A DNA stretch of 64,000 nucleotides from Mesorhizobium sp. WSM4306. Its GTDB lineage: Bacteria; Pseudomonadota; Alphaproteobacteria; Rhizobiales; Rhizobiaceae. The translations under genes and the position numbers were made by a program. Positions 36,769-45,847 of the stretch are shown here, in pieces (positions within the stretch are counted from its first letter, which is position 1; every line of letters begins with the position of its first letter). The stretch covers positions 62,001 to 126,000 of the forward strand of contig NZ_VFTC01000007.1 in assembly GCF_007003975.1 (NCBI RefSeq). Reading direction: 5' to 3'. The notes beneath the pieces were generated by a model. The model was not told where the DNA came from, did not search any database, and saw nothing but the letters and a program-made list of their open reading frames with translations.

Positions 36769-37805
36769 TCGGCGGCCGCCAATTGCTGGCTCTCGCTGGC
36801 GATCAGCTTAGCGAGGTTGCGGCGAAAGCGCAGTGGCCCGACATCGATCTTGAGATCGAGATTGGGTGTGCGCTTGTTGGCCATGCCCTTGTGCACCGCA
36901 TTGAGCACTGTGCGGTCCTCATCGAAGGCGCCGCGCACGGAGGTGGCGAACTGGCGCGAAACCTCCAGGTCATCCGGGGCGAAATTGCGCATCTGGAACC
37001 AGTAGTATTTGGTCTGGTTCTCATCGACCGGCGTCATGAAATTGTAGCTGTCCATGAGGAACACATCCTCGTGCAGCGGCTTGCCTTCGCCGCCGGTGCG
37101 GGCCGGCACGAAGATCGCCTTGATGATCGCGTTAGAGGGGTAGCGCACCTCGTAGTGCTGCTTGCGGTCGCAATTGCCGGAGAACTTGAGGAAAGGCGCA
37201 TAGAAGGGCGCCGGCGCGGCATCGACCACCCAGCGCCATACGGTCACGCCGTCGGCGCCCACCGTGGTTTCGAGCGGTGCGTCCTCCATGGCCTGGACGC
37301 CGCCGAAGGACGACTGGTGGACCCAGGAGACATGCGAGGGGTCGAGCAGATTGTCGGTCATGTAGAGGTAGTTGCAATCGAGCGCCATGGACTCGCCGCG
37401 ATTGACGCCCCATGCCGGATCGCCCCAATGGTCGACGGCGAAAATCAGCGCGGGGTCGGCCTTTGCCGCCTCGCCCATCCAGACCCAGAGCAAGCCGTAG
37501 CGCTCGGCAATCGGATAGGAACGAACGCAGGCGACATGCGGTATCTTTTCGGCCCCCGGCACCCGCGTGCAGGTCCCCGTGCTGTCGAAGGTCAGGCCGT
37601 GGTAGCCGCATTCGACCGTATCGCCCTTGATGCGGCCCATCGACAGCGGCAGCTTGCGGTGCGGACAAGCGTCTTCGAGTGCAGCCACCACGCCGTCGGT
37701 GCGGCGGTAGAGGACAATGTCCTCGCCAAGAATCCGCGTCGGCACTAGCCGGTCGGCAACCTCATGGTCCCATGCGGCAACGTACCAGCAGTTTCGAAGA
37801 AACAT
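36765..37805 (-). CDS. Rieske non-heme iron oxygenase, VanA-like alpha subunit
   Basis: A 346-residue oxygenase. The Rieske cluster ligands are Cys47-x-His49 and Cys66-xx-His69 (CPHRKLPL...CGYHGLTF); the mononuclear iron site is DPSHVSWVH (Asp155, His158, His163). The VanA family removes O-methyl or N-methyl groups or hydroxylates small compounds. ATG 37805 has a GGGAGGA site. It is the first gene of an eight-gene operon with an amino-acid importer and lies divergent to a LysR regulator. Vanillate itself is unlikely given an amino-acid importer and an aminotransferase. Confidence 0.87.
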   Translation of the reverse strand: MFLRNCWYVAAWDHEVADRLVPTRILGEDIVLYRRTDGVVAALEDACPHRKLPLSMGRIKGDTVECGYHGLTFDSTGTCTRVPGAEKIPHVACVRSYPIAERYGLLWVWMGEAAKADPALIFAVDHWGDPAWGVNRGESMALDCNYLYMTDNLLDPSHVSWVHQSSFGGVQAMEDAPLETTVGADGVTVWRWVVDAAPAPFYAPFLKFSGNCDRKQHYEVRYPSNAIIKAIFVPARTGGEGKPLHEDVFLMDSYNFMTPVDENQTKYYWFQMRNFAPDDLEVSRQFATSVRGAFDEDRTVLNAVHKGMANKRTPNLDLKIDVGPLRFRRNLAKLIASESQQLAAAE

Positions 37806-37885
37806 GGCGTCCTCCCGGGCTTGTGAACGCCCAAACGAATATCTTGCGGACCGGGGACGACATAGGGCTTGCATCTGCGTTCTAT

Positions 37886-37900
37886 TTTAGAAAAACTAAA
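37886..37900. promoter_or_regulatory. Palindrome TTTAG-N5-CTAAA in the LysR/Rieske divergent gap
   Basis: Perfect 5-bp arms with an all-A spacer, 81 bp upstream of the Rieske start and 29 bp before the LysR start. It has the shape of a LysR-type binding box and is similar to CTAAT-containing GcvA sites. Confidence 0.5.
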
Positions 37901-37928
37901 TCAAGCTGACCCCAGGATCGTTGCCCAG

Positions 37929-38846
37929 GTGAACAAGACGCCCCCGCTGCGTGCGATACAGGCCTTCGAGGCGTTTGGCAGGCGTGGCAGCGTGACGGCC
38001 GCGGCAAACGAGCTCGGTGTATCCGTCGGCGCTGTCAGCCAGCAGATACGCAAGGCCGAGGATGCCTTGGACGCACGGCTTCTGGAACGTCGCGGCAGGA
38101 GCGTCGCCCTTACAGCGCTGGGCCGCGTCTACCACGCGGCGGTTTCCATCGGCTTCGAAAAGATACGCGAGGCCCAGGATGTCATCGAACGGGCCCGTTT
38201 CGCCGACACTTTGACCATCTCTTGCCTGCCGTCGCTCGCCAGCAAATGGATCGGTCCGCAGCTTCTGGATTGGCAGATCGGCCATCCCGGCGCCACCGTG
38301 CGACTGGTCGGCGCCGAGACAGAGCCAAGGCTGAGCGCCGAACAGGTCGACTTCCGCATTTCCTACGGCACCAAATATCGTGATTTCGACCACTACACCG
38401 AGTTGTTCACCGACTGGGTGGTGCCAGCCTGCTCGCCCGCGCTGCTGGCGAAACATCCGATCCGCAAGCCCGCCGATATCCTCGATCTGCCGCTTCTCAG
38501 TATCGAATGGGCGCGCGACCATCGCTCGCCGCCCACATGGGCGGAATGGGCGGCAAGCATCGGCGCGGTGCACCGCAAGACATCGGGTGAAGTCGCCTTT
38601 TCCCTGTCGAGCGCCGCCATCGATGCCGCGGCCAACGGCAGGGGCTTCGTGCTGGCACAACTGTCGATGGCCGCCGACGACATAGCGTCGGGCAGGCTGG
38701 TGGCGCCGTTCGACAAGCGCATCCGGCTGCCGGAGCCCTATTTCCTGGCCTGGGACCGGGCGATGCTGGAAAAACCTTTTGGGCCGGAGCTGCGAACCTG
38801 GATTGTTTCAATTTCCAAGCGGCTTGGCGCAACCTTGGCAGGTTAG
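37929..38846 (+). CDS. LysR-family regulator (GcvA-like) of the Rieske operon
   Basis: A 305-residue LysR regulator. The helix-turn-helix is in GSVTAAANELGVSVGAVSQQIRKAEDAL, followed by RLLERRGRSVALTALG. The C-terminal effector domain follows GcvA/AmpR-like sequence (DFRISYGTKYRDFDHYTELF). I chose a GTG start at 37929, with AGGATCG before it; an upstream TTG at 37869 is weaker. Divergent placement from the Rieske gene implies that it controls that operon and itself through the shared gap. Confidence 0.85.
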   Translation: MNKTPPLRAIQAFEAFGRRGSVTAAANELGVSVGAVSQQIRKAEDALDARLLERRGRSVALTALGRVYHAAVSIGFEKIREAQDVIERARFADTLTISCLPSLASKWIGPQLLDWQIGHPGATVRLVGAETEPRLSAEQVDFRISYGTKYRDFDHYTELFTDWVVPACSPALLAKHPIRKPADILDLPLLSIEWARDHRSPPTWAEWAASIGAVHRKTSGEVAFSLSSAAIDAAANGRGFVLAQLSMAADDIASGRLVAPFDKRIRLPEPYFLAWDRAMLEKPFGPELRTWIVSISKRLGATLAG

Positions 38847-38899
38847 CCGAGCGCTGATCTCGGGACGCACATTCCATTCTGTTCTAAGGTCGGATAGTC

Positions 38900-38918
38900 A
38901 GCTGACTGGATGTCAGCT
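38900..38918. terminator. Hairpin after the LysR gene
   Basis: Perfect 7-bp stem AGCTGAC/GTCAGCT with a 5-nt loop in the gap between the convergent LysR and DUF899 genes. Possible terminator; no long T-run. Confidence 0.4.
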
Positions 38919-39034
38919 TGGCTAAATTCGTTGTTGGTTCGGCATTAGCGATGTCAGATTACTCGTCCGGCGCCAAATTCCTCCGAATCCACCTTTTCCG
39001 CTACGCCAGACCCCTGGCAAACCATCTCGACTGC

Positions 39035-39757
39035 TTAGTAGGTGATCTTCGGGTACCAGTCGGTCCCGCGACCTCCTGGCGTCCAGTCCAGGACGTTCCA
39101 CAGCATCATCAGGTCCGGCTCGGTTGTCGGGTCTTTGCCCGGATCGGCTGACTCGAAACCCAGTTCCGCGCCCCAGAAGTGCCGGATGGTCCCGTCGCGC
39201 AGGGTGAAAACGTTTTCGGCGGCGGTGTCGGTCCCGTCGTCCATGATGGCGTGGTAATCCCGGCTGAAATTTCCGTTGACGTCGGCATAGAGCGGCAGGT
39301 TCTTCCAACCACGCTCGACCTTGAAGGCAATCTGCCGCTCGATGGCCGAAAGGCCGACGACTGCGAGGGCGATCCGCTGGCGAAGGTGATCGGCGTTGCC
39401 GTCCAGGCAGCTCAGGAGCGCGGTGCACATGGGGCAAGGGCGCTGGCGCTTGGGGCCATACATCCAGTTATAGACGAACAGAGTGTCCTTATCGCCGAAG
39501 AGCTCCTTGAAGCCGACGGGATTGGCGCCGGCCACGCTACTGGCTTCGCCGATGAACTGATAGTCGCCCTTCACCTCGCCGCCAGGCGGCAAGGCGCGAC
39601 GCTGGGCGGCAACGCGCGCGATGTGGCGGTTGAGTTCGATCTCCTCGACCAGCAGAGCCTCGCGCGCCTTGCGGTACTCGGCGCTTTCGTTCGGCTGGCG
39701 GGCGCGGTTCTTGTGAGCGATCGCAGCAGCGGGTTGCAGGGCGGAACCGTCGGCCAT
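39035..39757 (-). CDS. DUF899 family thioredoxin-like protein
   Basis: A 240-residue member of the DUF899 family, which has a predicted thioredoxin-like fold. Features include FVYNWMYGPKRQRPCPMCTALLSCLDG with a CPMC pair at about residue 110, and the C-terminal FWGAELGFESADPGKDP. CxxC may be redox-active. A strong AAGGAG site precedes the ATG. It follows the VOC gene by 98 bp on the same strand. Function is not established for the family; a link to its neighbours is not evident. Confidence 0.8.
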   Translation of the reverse strand: MADGSALQPAAAIAHKNRARQPNESAEYRKAREALLVEEIELNRHIARVAAQRRALPPGGEVKGDYQFIGEASSVAGANPVGFKELFGDKDTLFVYNWMYGPKRQRPCPMCTALLSCLDGNADHLRQRIALAVVGLSAIERQIAFKVERGWKNLPLYADVNGNFSRDYHAIMDDGTDTAAENVFTLRDGTIRHFWGAELGFESADPGKDPTTEPDLMMLWNVLDWTPGGRGTDWYPKITY

Positions 39758-39855
39758 GACCTTGTCTCCTTTCCAATCCCTTTCAACCGGTCACCCGCCT
39801 TAGGGTTCCCACTGGATCGCTCAGTGCGATACGCAGACTGTCGTATTTAACGTCA

Positions 39856-40239
39856 CTATTGGGATTCGTAGAATTCCAACGGCAATCCATCCGGGTCGCT
39901 AAAGAAGGTGAAGCGCCGATCGGTATATGGGTCGATCCGGATAGGCTCTACGGCAACGCCGGCGGCTTCCAGGCGCACAACTACGGGGTCGAGGTTCACC
40001 ACGGCAAATGCCAAGTGCCGCAGTCCTGTCGCCTCTGGATAAGACGGCCGCGGCACCGAGGCAGGGAAGGAGAATAATTCCAGCTGGGCGGATCCGATCC
40101 GCAGGTCGGCCTTCCAAGACTGCCGCTCCTCCCGATAGACCTCGCGGATCAGGTCCAGGCCGAGGAGCTCGACATAGAACCGTCGCGACCGATCGTAGTC
40201 GGTGCAGATAAGCGCGACGTGGTGAATGGCGTCCAGCAT
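39856..40239 (-). CDS. VOC superfamily protein (glyoxalase/dioxygenase fold)
   Basis: A 127-residue VOC (vicinal oxygen chelate) protein beginning MLDAIHHVALICTDYDRSRRFY, with two beta-alpha-beta-beta-beta modules. Probable metal ligands are His6 or His7, Glu54 region (SAQLELF), His77 region (GLRHLAF) and the terminal Glu in GLPLEFYE. It resembles GloA2/YaeR-like lactoylglutathione lyase homologues. I start at the Met that begins the conserved core, leaving out an upstream extension. It may share a transcript with the DUF899 gene. Confidence 0.78.
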   Translation of the reverse strand: MLDAIHHVALICTDYDRSRRFYVELLGLDLIREVYREERQSWKADLRIGSAQLELFSFPASVPRPSYPEATGLRHLAFAVVNLDPVVVRLEAAGVAVEPIRIDPYTDRRFTFFSDPDGLPLEFYESQ

Positions 40240-40644
40240 CTTTCGAACTCTAGCCAAGCTGGGCTTTGGAGCCAAGGTCACCACTTTGTTGCTGTCGTCG
40301 CAGAGAGGCTCGCCTTATCCCTGCGGATATTCATCCACGCCGGGTCGGCTTGATTTCGGCGTAGATAGCAAGCAATCATCATGTCGGCGAGCTTCGCGAT
40401 AGGCCAACGCCGATCTTGTCAGAGCTGTAGCGCGGGAAAGTCCTATGTCAGCTTGTCGAGCGCAACATCTGCCCAAGGCATGTACGGCGACAGTGAGGCG
40501 CAAAGCCGCCATGCCGTTGAGGACAAATGCGGTTACACTAGTGGCGGGACGCGTTCCTTGAATCAGCTTTAGCGAACCACCTTCGTAAGCTATTGATTTA
40601 TAACGATTATATTAGTATCTGAGGGCCCAAAGTCGAATAACAAC
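40240..40644. other. Non-coding gap between VOC and GNAT genes
   Basis: A 405-bp stretch with only short unsupported frames. It contains the VOC promoter and, near 40.57-40.62 kb, an AT-rich segment. I recognise nothing else. Confidence 0.4.
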
Positions 40645-41538
40645 CTACCCGAGAGTTTGGCTTGCCAGGGCATAGGTCTTCGGTCTGGTCGCACCGCCGA
40701 CGGCAAAATCGGTTAGGCGTTTGCCCAGCGACATGGTCAGCACCGTGTCGAAGACTGGCATTCCAGCGTGCGACAGAAGGGTGGCGAACTCGCCAGTGTC
40801 CATGTGGGTGTCGATCCGCAGGAATGACCCTGAATGGTCATAGACGTGCGGCCGGACGATCGCCACGGCATCGGCGTCGCTTTCCGCCACGACCGGCCCC
40901 ACGACGTGGCCCCTCCCGAATGGCCGGCAGAGCGCGAATGCGCTCAGCCTGCCATCCTTGAAAAGACCATAGCCGGCCGAGTTTGCGAAAAGCCTTTCGA
41001 TGAGCGCCGCCCGCCTCACGCCAAATCCTGCCGCGTCGAGCGCGATCGCTGCGGGAATATCACCTGGGTCCAAGGTCCTGACATGGCGCATGTCCGTCGG
41101 GCCACCTGTCGTCTCCAGGCGGGCGATGCCCTGGCATTGATAGACGGTCTTCTCAGGCTGAAAGTCGAGCGAGAGATAGAGCCGCCTTGCCGCGCGCGTT
41201 GCGTTGAGGCGCAGATCGCAGCCGACGACGTTGTCGAAAACCCGCTTCATCAGCCATTGCCCCGCTCCCAGCGTCTGAAGTCGCGGCGAGGTGATGACCA
41301 TGCCCACGGTCGCGAAATCGGTACCATGCGCGAACCACATGGCCGAACCAAGAACCCGGCCGATCTCATCGAGCGCCACGAACCCGTGTCCCGACTCACA
41401 CAGGAATTGCCAGTCCTCAGCGCGATGCGGCCATCCCACGGAGAGCGAGAGTGCGTGCAAGCGGTCCAGCTCAACGCCTCCGATGTCGCCAATCCGCATC
41501 GAGAAGGTATCGATTTTCAAGCTTCCGGACGGCTTCAA
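40645..41538 (-). CDS. Two-domain GNAT acetyltransferase (paralogue of 50752-51591)
   Basis: About 297 residues. The N-terminal GNAT domain has LQTLGAGQWLMKRVFD as the acetyl-CoA loop region and is followed by a second GNAT-like domain of the YitH/Acetyltransf_18 type, ending RPKTYALASQTLG. A TTG start with AGGGG upstream is likely; an internal ATG (MRIGDIGG) is possible. It shares with the second GNAT gene GWPHR-x2-DWQ near the N-terminus and the same C-terminal ending. It is divergent from the M20 deacylase gene. It presumably acetylates an amine intermediate; substrate unknown. Confidence 0.78.
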   Translation of the reverse strand: MKPSGSLKIDTFSMRIGDIGGVELDRLHALSLSVGWPHRAEDWQFLCESGHGFVALDEIGRVLGSAMWFAHGTDFATVGMVITSPRLQTLGAGQWLMKRVFDNVVGCDLRLNATRAARRLYLSLDFQPEKTVYQCQGIARLETTGGPTDMRHVRTLDPGDIPAAIALDAAGFGVRRAALIERLFANSAGYGLFKDGRLSAFALCRPFGRGHVVGPVVAESDADAVAIVRPHVYDHSGSFLRIDTHMDTGEFATLLSHAGMPVFDTVLTMSLGKRLTDFAVGGATRPKTYALASQTLG

Positions 41539-41791
41539 TGCAATGCCCCTGAAGGATTATCGTACTAGAAGGCGACGCGTCGCTGGCCACCTTCCGGCTG
41601 CCAACGCTAAACAAGCAGACCGGTACGATTTGCTCGAAAGCCGCGCAGCAACGCTAGATTCAACTGAAACATTTCCGCTTTCGGCATGCAATCGCGAAAG
41701 AACGCGCACATCCTCTGCCGAAATCGAGCAGCCGACGGCATCGATCCCGGCAAACCCGGAATGCCAAACCTGAAATGCTTTGAGGGCTGGA

Positions 41792-42916
41792 ATGGACGTC
41801 TTCGATATCCTCGACCGTCTTGTCGCCTTTCCATCTGTCGCCCGCAAGCCGAACGGCGATATCGCCGGCTGGATCGAGGCCTATCTGGCAAAGTACGGAA
41901 CGCAGGTTACCCTGCTTCGAGGGCCGGAAGGCGACCGGTCCAATCTGTTCGCGACGATCGGCCCCGCCGACGTCCCCGGATACATTCTGTCCGGTCACAT
42001 GGACGTCGTCCCCGCCAGTGAACCGCAATGGAGTTCGAGCCCTTTCGCGCTGCGCAAGGAGGGCGAAAGGCTCTATGGACGCGGCACGACGGACATGAAG
42101 GGGTTTCTTGCCGCGGTGCTCGCGGCGGTGCCTGACTTGGCGAAAATGCACCTTGCCAGGCCGATCCATCTCGCCTTCTCCTATGACGAGGAGGTGGGAT
42201 GCCGCGGCGTGCCGCATTTGATCGCCCGCCTTCCCGAACTTTGCGCGAAGCCGCTCGGCGTCATCGTCGGCGAGCCGAGCGGCATGCGCGCGGTACGCGG
42301 CCACAAGGGCAAGGCGGCCGCCCGCGTGATCATCAACGGGCGCTCCGGCCATTCCTCCCGACCCGATCTTGGGCTCAACGCGATCCATGCCATGACCGAT
42401 GCGCTGAGCGCGGCCGTGGCCGAGGCCGAACGGCTGACGCACGGTCCGTTCGACCCTGCCTTCGAGCCGCCCTACTCTTCGCTGCAAGCGGGCGTGGTGA
42501 CCGGCGGACATCAGGTCAACATCATCCCCGACACCTGCACGCTGGACCTGGAGGCACGCGCCATACCTGGCGTCGACCCGGCGAGTCTGCTGGCGCCTGT
42601 AAGGGTGCGAGCAGAGGCCCTTGCTGCCCATGGCTTTCGCATCGAGTGGACACCGATGAGCGCCTATCCTGCGATGTCGCTGCCGCCAGACGCGCCACTT
42701 GCGGGACTACTGCACGCCTTGACCGGCGAGGTGCCGCTTGCCGCCGTCAGCTACGGTACGGAGGCCGGGCTTTACCAGGCCGCAGGTTTTGATGCGATCA
42801 TCTGTGGCCCCGGCGACATCGACCGCGCCCACAAGCCGGATGAGTACATTTTCACCAGCGAGCTCGCCGCCTGCCAGCGATTGATCGAGGCGCTGGGCGC
42901 CCGTTGCGCGACGTGA
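41792..42916 (+). CDS. ArgE-like M20 metallo-deacylase (N-acetylornithine deacetylase family)
   Basis: A 374-residue M20 peptidase. The metal and catalytic residues are in LSGHMDVVPA (His, Asp), GRGTTDMKGFLAA and FSYDEEVGCRGV (catalytic and ligand Glu); NINGRSGHSS-type dimerisation sequence is seen as INGRSGHSSRP. It removes an N-acyl group from an amino acid. I chose ATG 41792 with GAGGG upstream. It starts a six-gene plus-strand run. Because a GNAT gene is divergent from it, acetylation and deacetylation of the same compound is possible; arginine synthesis is less likely, as no other arg gene is near. Confidence 0.82.
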   Translation: MDVFDILDRLVAFPSVARKPNGDIAGWIEAYLAKYGTQVTLLRGPEGDRSNLFATIGPADVPGYILSGHMDVVPASEPQWSSSPFALRKEGERLYGRGTTDMKGFLAAVLAAVPDLAKMHLARPIHLAFSYDEEVGCRGVPHLIARLPELCAKPLGVIVGEPSGMRAVRGHKGKAAARVIINGRSGHSSRPDLGLNAIHAMTDALSAAVAEAERLTHGPFDPAFEPPYSSLQAGVVTGGHQVNIIPDTCTLDLEARAIPGVDPASLLAPVRVRAEALAAHGFRIEWTPMSAYPAMSLPPDAPLAGLLHALTGEVPLAAVSYGTEAGLYQAAGFDAIICGPGDIDRAHKPDEYIFTSELAACQRLIEALGARCAT

Positions 42917-42928
42917 AGAGGAGCAGGA

Positions 42929-43852
42929 ATGACATTCCTGTTCAATTCCGATGCGCGCCGCGGGGCGATCTTCGCTGAGGCATTCGCGAGAGAACTGCCG
43001 GACGTCCCCTTCACGATGGATGCCGCAACGGTCGACCCCGACGCCGTGCGTTACCTGATCAGCTGGACCGTGCCGGATAATCTCGGCCGCTACAGGAACC
43101 TGGAAATCCTGTTTTCGATCGGCGCCGGCGTTGACCAGTTTCACCTCGATGCTGTGTCTGCGAACGTGAAGATCGTGCGCATGGTCGAGGAAGGCATCGT
43201 GCGCATGATGCAGGAATATGTGACGCTTGCCGTCCTCGCGCTCCACCGCAACCTGCCTGGATATCTGGCGCAGCAGCGCGCCGGCGAATGGGCCGATATC
43301 GCCCAGCCGCAGGCCGGATCGCGCCGGCTCGGCGTGCTCGGCCTCGGGCAACTCGGACAGGCCGTCCTCGACCGCCTGAAGCCCTTCGGCTTCCCGCTCG
43401 CCGGCTGGAGCCGCTCGCCGCGGCAGATCGAGGGCATATCCTGTCATCATGGCGAGCTTGGACTGAAGGAGATGCTCGCGGCCAGCGACATACTGGTCTG
43501 CCTGCTGCCGCTGACCGAAGACACGCGCGGTTTTCTCGAAGCCGAGCTGTTTGCGAAGCTGCCCAAGGGCGCGGCGCTGGTCCACACCGGCCGGGGGGCA
43601 CAGCTCGATCATGAAGCACTTGTCGCCGCGCTCGACAGTGGCCACCTTTCGGCGGCGATGATCGATGTGACCGATCCCGAACCGCTGCCCGCGGGTCATC
43701 GTTTCTGGTCGCATCCAAAGATCATCCTGACGCCGCATGTCGCCAGCGTCACCCAGCCCGCGACCGCTGCGCGCGCCGTCATTGAAAACATCAGGCGTTA
43801 CCGCGCCGGTCTTGACCCCATCGGGCTGGTCGACCGGTCGCGCGGCTATTGA
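42929..43852 (+). CDS. D-2-hydroxyacid dehydrogenase (GhrA-like glyoxylate/hydroxypyruvate reductase)
   Basis: A 307-residue NAD(P)-dependent dehydrogenase. The nucleotide motif is [17 protein letters not shown]; the catalytic Arg is in [14 protein letters not shown], Glu in [10 protein letters not shown] and His in LTPHVAS. GhrA-type enzymes reduce glyoxylate, hydroxypyruvate or other 2-oxo acids. It starts 12 bp after the M20 gene with AGGAG upstream and nearly touches the cupin gene. Within this cluster it probably reduces a 2-oxo acid product. Confidence 0.83.
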   Translation: MTFLFNSDARRGAIFAEAFARELPDVPFTMDAATVDPDAVRYLISWTVPDNLGRYRNLEILFSIGAGVDQFHLDAVSANVKIVRMVEEGIVRMMQEYVTLAVLALHRNLPGYLAQQRAGEWADIAQPQAGSRRLGVLGLGQLGQAVLDRLKPFGFPLAGWSRSPRQIEGISCHHGELGLKEMLAASDILVCLLPLTEDTRGFLEAELFAKLPKGAALVHTGRGAQLDHEALVAALDSGHLSAAMIDVTDPEPLPAGHRFWSHPKIILTPHVASVTQPATAARAVIENIRRYRAGLDPIGLVDRSRGY

Positions 43853-43860
43853 AATTCAAC

Positions 43861-44229
43861 ATGAAAGGCCATCCGTTGTCCCTGCTCAAGACCGTCGATA
43901 CCAGCCCTGCCTTCCAGCCGCGCGAATCCGGGGCGCTGTCTGAACGGCTGATTGCCGGCAACCCCGCCTTCAAGACCTGGGCGCAGGACGTCGCCAAGGA
44001 CGACCTCGTCCATACCGGCGTATGGGAGGCGACGCCTGGGGAAACGCGCTCAATCAAGGGCGACACTTTCGAGTTCTGCCACATCCTCTCGGGCGCGATT
44101 GAAATCACGCCAGATGGCGGCGAGGCGGTGACCTACCGCGCCGGCGATAGCTTCGTGATGAAGCCTGGTTTCACCGGTGTCTGGAAGACCATTGAAACGG
44201 TGCGCAAGATCTACGTGACGGTAGGGTAA
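43861..44229 (+). CDS. Cupin-fold protein (Cupin_3/DUF861 family)
   Basis: About 122 residues. A single cupin domain covers the C-terminal two thirds: TFEFCHILSGAIEITPDGGEAVTYRAGDSFVMKPGFTGVWKTIE, the arrangement seen in EutQ and (S)-ureidoglycine aminohydrolase-like proteins. The metal-binding His pattern is incomplete in this family. An upstream TTG at 43849 is an alternative start. Role unknown; it may bind or isomerise a small intermediate. Confidence 0.75.
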   Translation: MKGHPLSLLKTVDTSPAFQPRESGALSERLIAGNPAFKTWAQDVAKDDLVHTGVWEATPGETRSIKGDTFEFCHILSGAIEITPDGGEAVTYRAGDSFVMKPGFTGVWKTIETVRKIYVTVG

Positions 44230-44379
44230 ATGGCGTGCGAGCGAGGCTGCTGGCCCCGCAACAGATTTTGCCGTCTGTCATTGCCGGCACACAACAATCA
44301 TCCGCGACCGGTCGCCGAACGGTGCATGCTGCGCTGCTGCCCGCGCTAGGCTCCCGCAGATTATTCCAGAGTGGGTGCC

Positions 44380-45843
44380 ATGGGCTTGAGCTTCGACCCG
44401 GATACCGTCCCCCTGCCCGTCGGCCATTTCATCGGCGGCAAACTGGTCGCGGCCGAGGGAGCGATCGAGATGAACCGACCGTCGGACGGCAAGGCATACG
44501 CCGCTTGCCCGGTGGCCGGCGTCGATATGGTCGGCCGCGCCGTGGAAAGCGCCAAGGCGGCACTAAAGGCCAGCAACTGGGGCGGCGTCCGGCCGCGCGA
44601 GCGCACCCGGGCACTCCAGGCCTGGGCCGACCTGATCGAGGCGGAAGCCGAAACGCTGGCCAGGATCGAGGCGCTGAGCTCCACCCGGCCCGTCGGCCAG
44701 CTCGTCGCCGGCGACATCGCCGTGACCGCAGAGCAGATCCGCTTCTTCGCCGAGTTCGCCGACAAGGAAGGCAGCGAGCTGGTGCCGACCGACGATGCCA
44801 GCCTCGGCATGATCATGAGCGAGCCCTATGGTGTGGTCGGTGCGATCACGCCCTGGAATTTTCCGATCTCGATGGCCGGATGGAAGGTTGGTCCGGCATT
44901 GGCCGCGGGCAATGCGGTCGTGCTGAAGCCGTCGGAAATGACGCCCTTTTCGGCAGTCTATATGGCGCAACTCGCCGTTAGGGCGGGCCTGCCCGCAGGG
45001 CTCATAAACGTGGTGCTGGGAGACGGTCCGACGACCGGCACGGCACTGACCGGCCATCTCGAGATCGCCAAGGTCTCCTTCACCGGCTCGACCCGCGCCG
45101 GCTCGGCCATCATGGAGAACGTCGCCCGCACCGGCGTCAAGCCGATGACGCTGGAACTCGGCGGCAAGAGCCCACAGATCGTCTTTGCGGATGCCGATAT
45201 CGACAAGGCGGCGACAGCGATCGCCGGCAGCGTCACTTTCAATGCCGGACAGGCCTGCGTGGCCGGCACGCGCCTGATCGCCGAAAGGGGCGTCGCCGAC
45301 AGGCTGACGGCCGCTATCCTGCAACGGGTGAAGATGGTGCGGCCAAGCCCTACCTGGGACGACGCGACCCAATATTCGCCAATCATCTCGGAACGGCAGC
45401 GGGCGCGTATCGACGGCATCGTGCGGGCCGCGATCGGGGCCGGCGGCGAATGCCTGACCGGCGGCGGCATCATGGACAGCCCCGGCTATTTCTACCAGCC
45501 GACGCTTATCGCCGATGTCGATCAGGCCAATCTGGCGATCGTCGAGGAAATCTTCGGCCCGGTCCTGACGGTCCAGACCTTCGAGACCGAGGAAGAAGCG
45601 CTGGCGCTGTCCACCCATCCAACCTACGGGCTGGCTTCCGGCCTGTTCACCTCCGACCTGTCTCGTACCATCCGCTTCGCGCGCAAGCTCGAGGCGGGCA
45701 CCGTCTGGGTCAACCGCTACAGCCGCTCGCGTGACCATATCCTGCCGACTGGCGGCTACAAGCGCTCCGGCATCGGCAAGGATCTCGGCCGCGAGGCCTA
45801 TCTCGCCAACCGCAGGACCAAGAGCGTCCTGATCAGCCTCTAG
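44380..45843 (+). CDS. Aldehyde dehydrogenase
   Basis: A 487-residue NAD(P)-dependent aldehyde dehydrogenase. Conserved features are ITPWNFPISMAGWKVGPALAAGN, the catalytic Glu in LELGGKSP and catalytic Cys in NAGQACVAGTR, and the C-terminal GGYKRSGIGKDLGREA. It resembles aminoaldehyde/PuuC-like enzymes that take the products of amine oxidases. The ATG at 44380 is preceded by a weak GAGTGGG; a GTG three codons upstream is also open. It lies 150 bp after the cupin gene and 4 bp before the next gene. Confidence 0.85.
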   Translation: MGLSFDPDTVPLPVGHFIGGKLVAAEGAIEMNRPSDGKAYAACPVAGVDMVGRAVESAKAALKASNWGGVRPRERTRALQAWADLIEAEAETLARIEALSSTRPVGQLVAGDIAVTAEQIRFFAEFADKEGSELVPTDDASLGMIMSEPYGVVGAITPWNFPISMAGWKVGPALAAGNAVVLKPSEMTPFSAVYMAQLAVRAGLPAGLINVVLGDGPTTGTALTGHLEIAKVSFTGSTRAGSAIMENVARTGVKPMTLELGGKSPQIVFADADIDKAATAIAGSVTFNAGQACVAGTRLIAERGVADRLTAAILQRVKMVRPSPTWDDATQYSPIISERQRARIDGIVRAAIGAGGECLTGGGIMDSPGYFYQPTLIADVDQANLAIVEEIFGPVLTVQTFETEEEALALSTHPTYGLASGLFTSDLSRTIRFARKLEAGTVWVNRYSRSRDHILPTGGYKRSGIGKDLGREAYLANRRTKSVLISL

Positions 45844-45847
45844 AGAG

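Noticed and set aside
41792..42916. Arginine biosynthesis argE
   Set aside because: The family match is real, but the neighbours are catabolic and no arg genes are near, so the symbol was left off.
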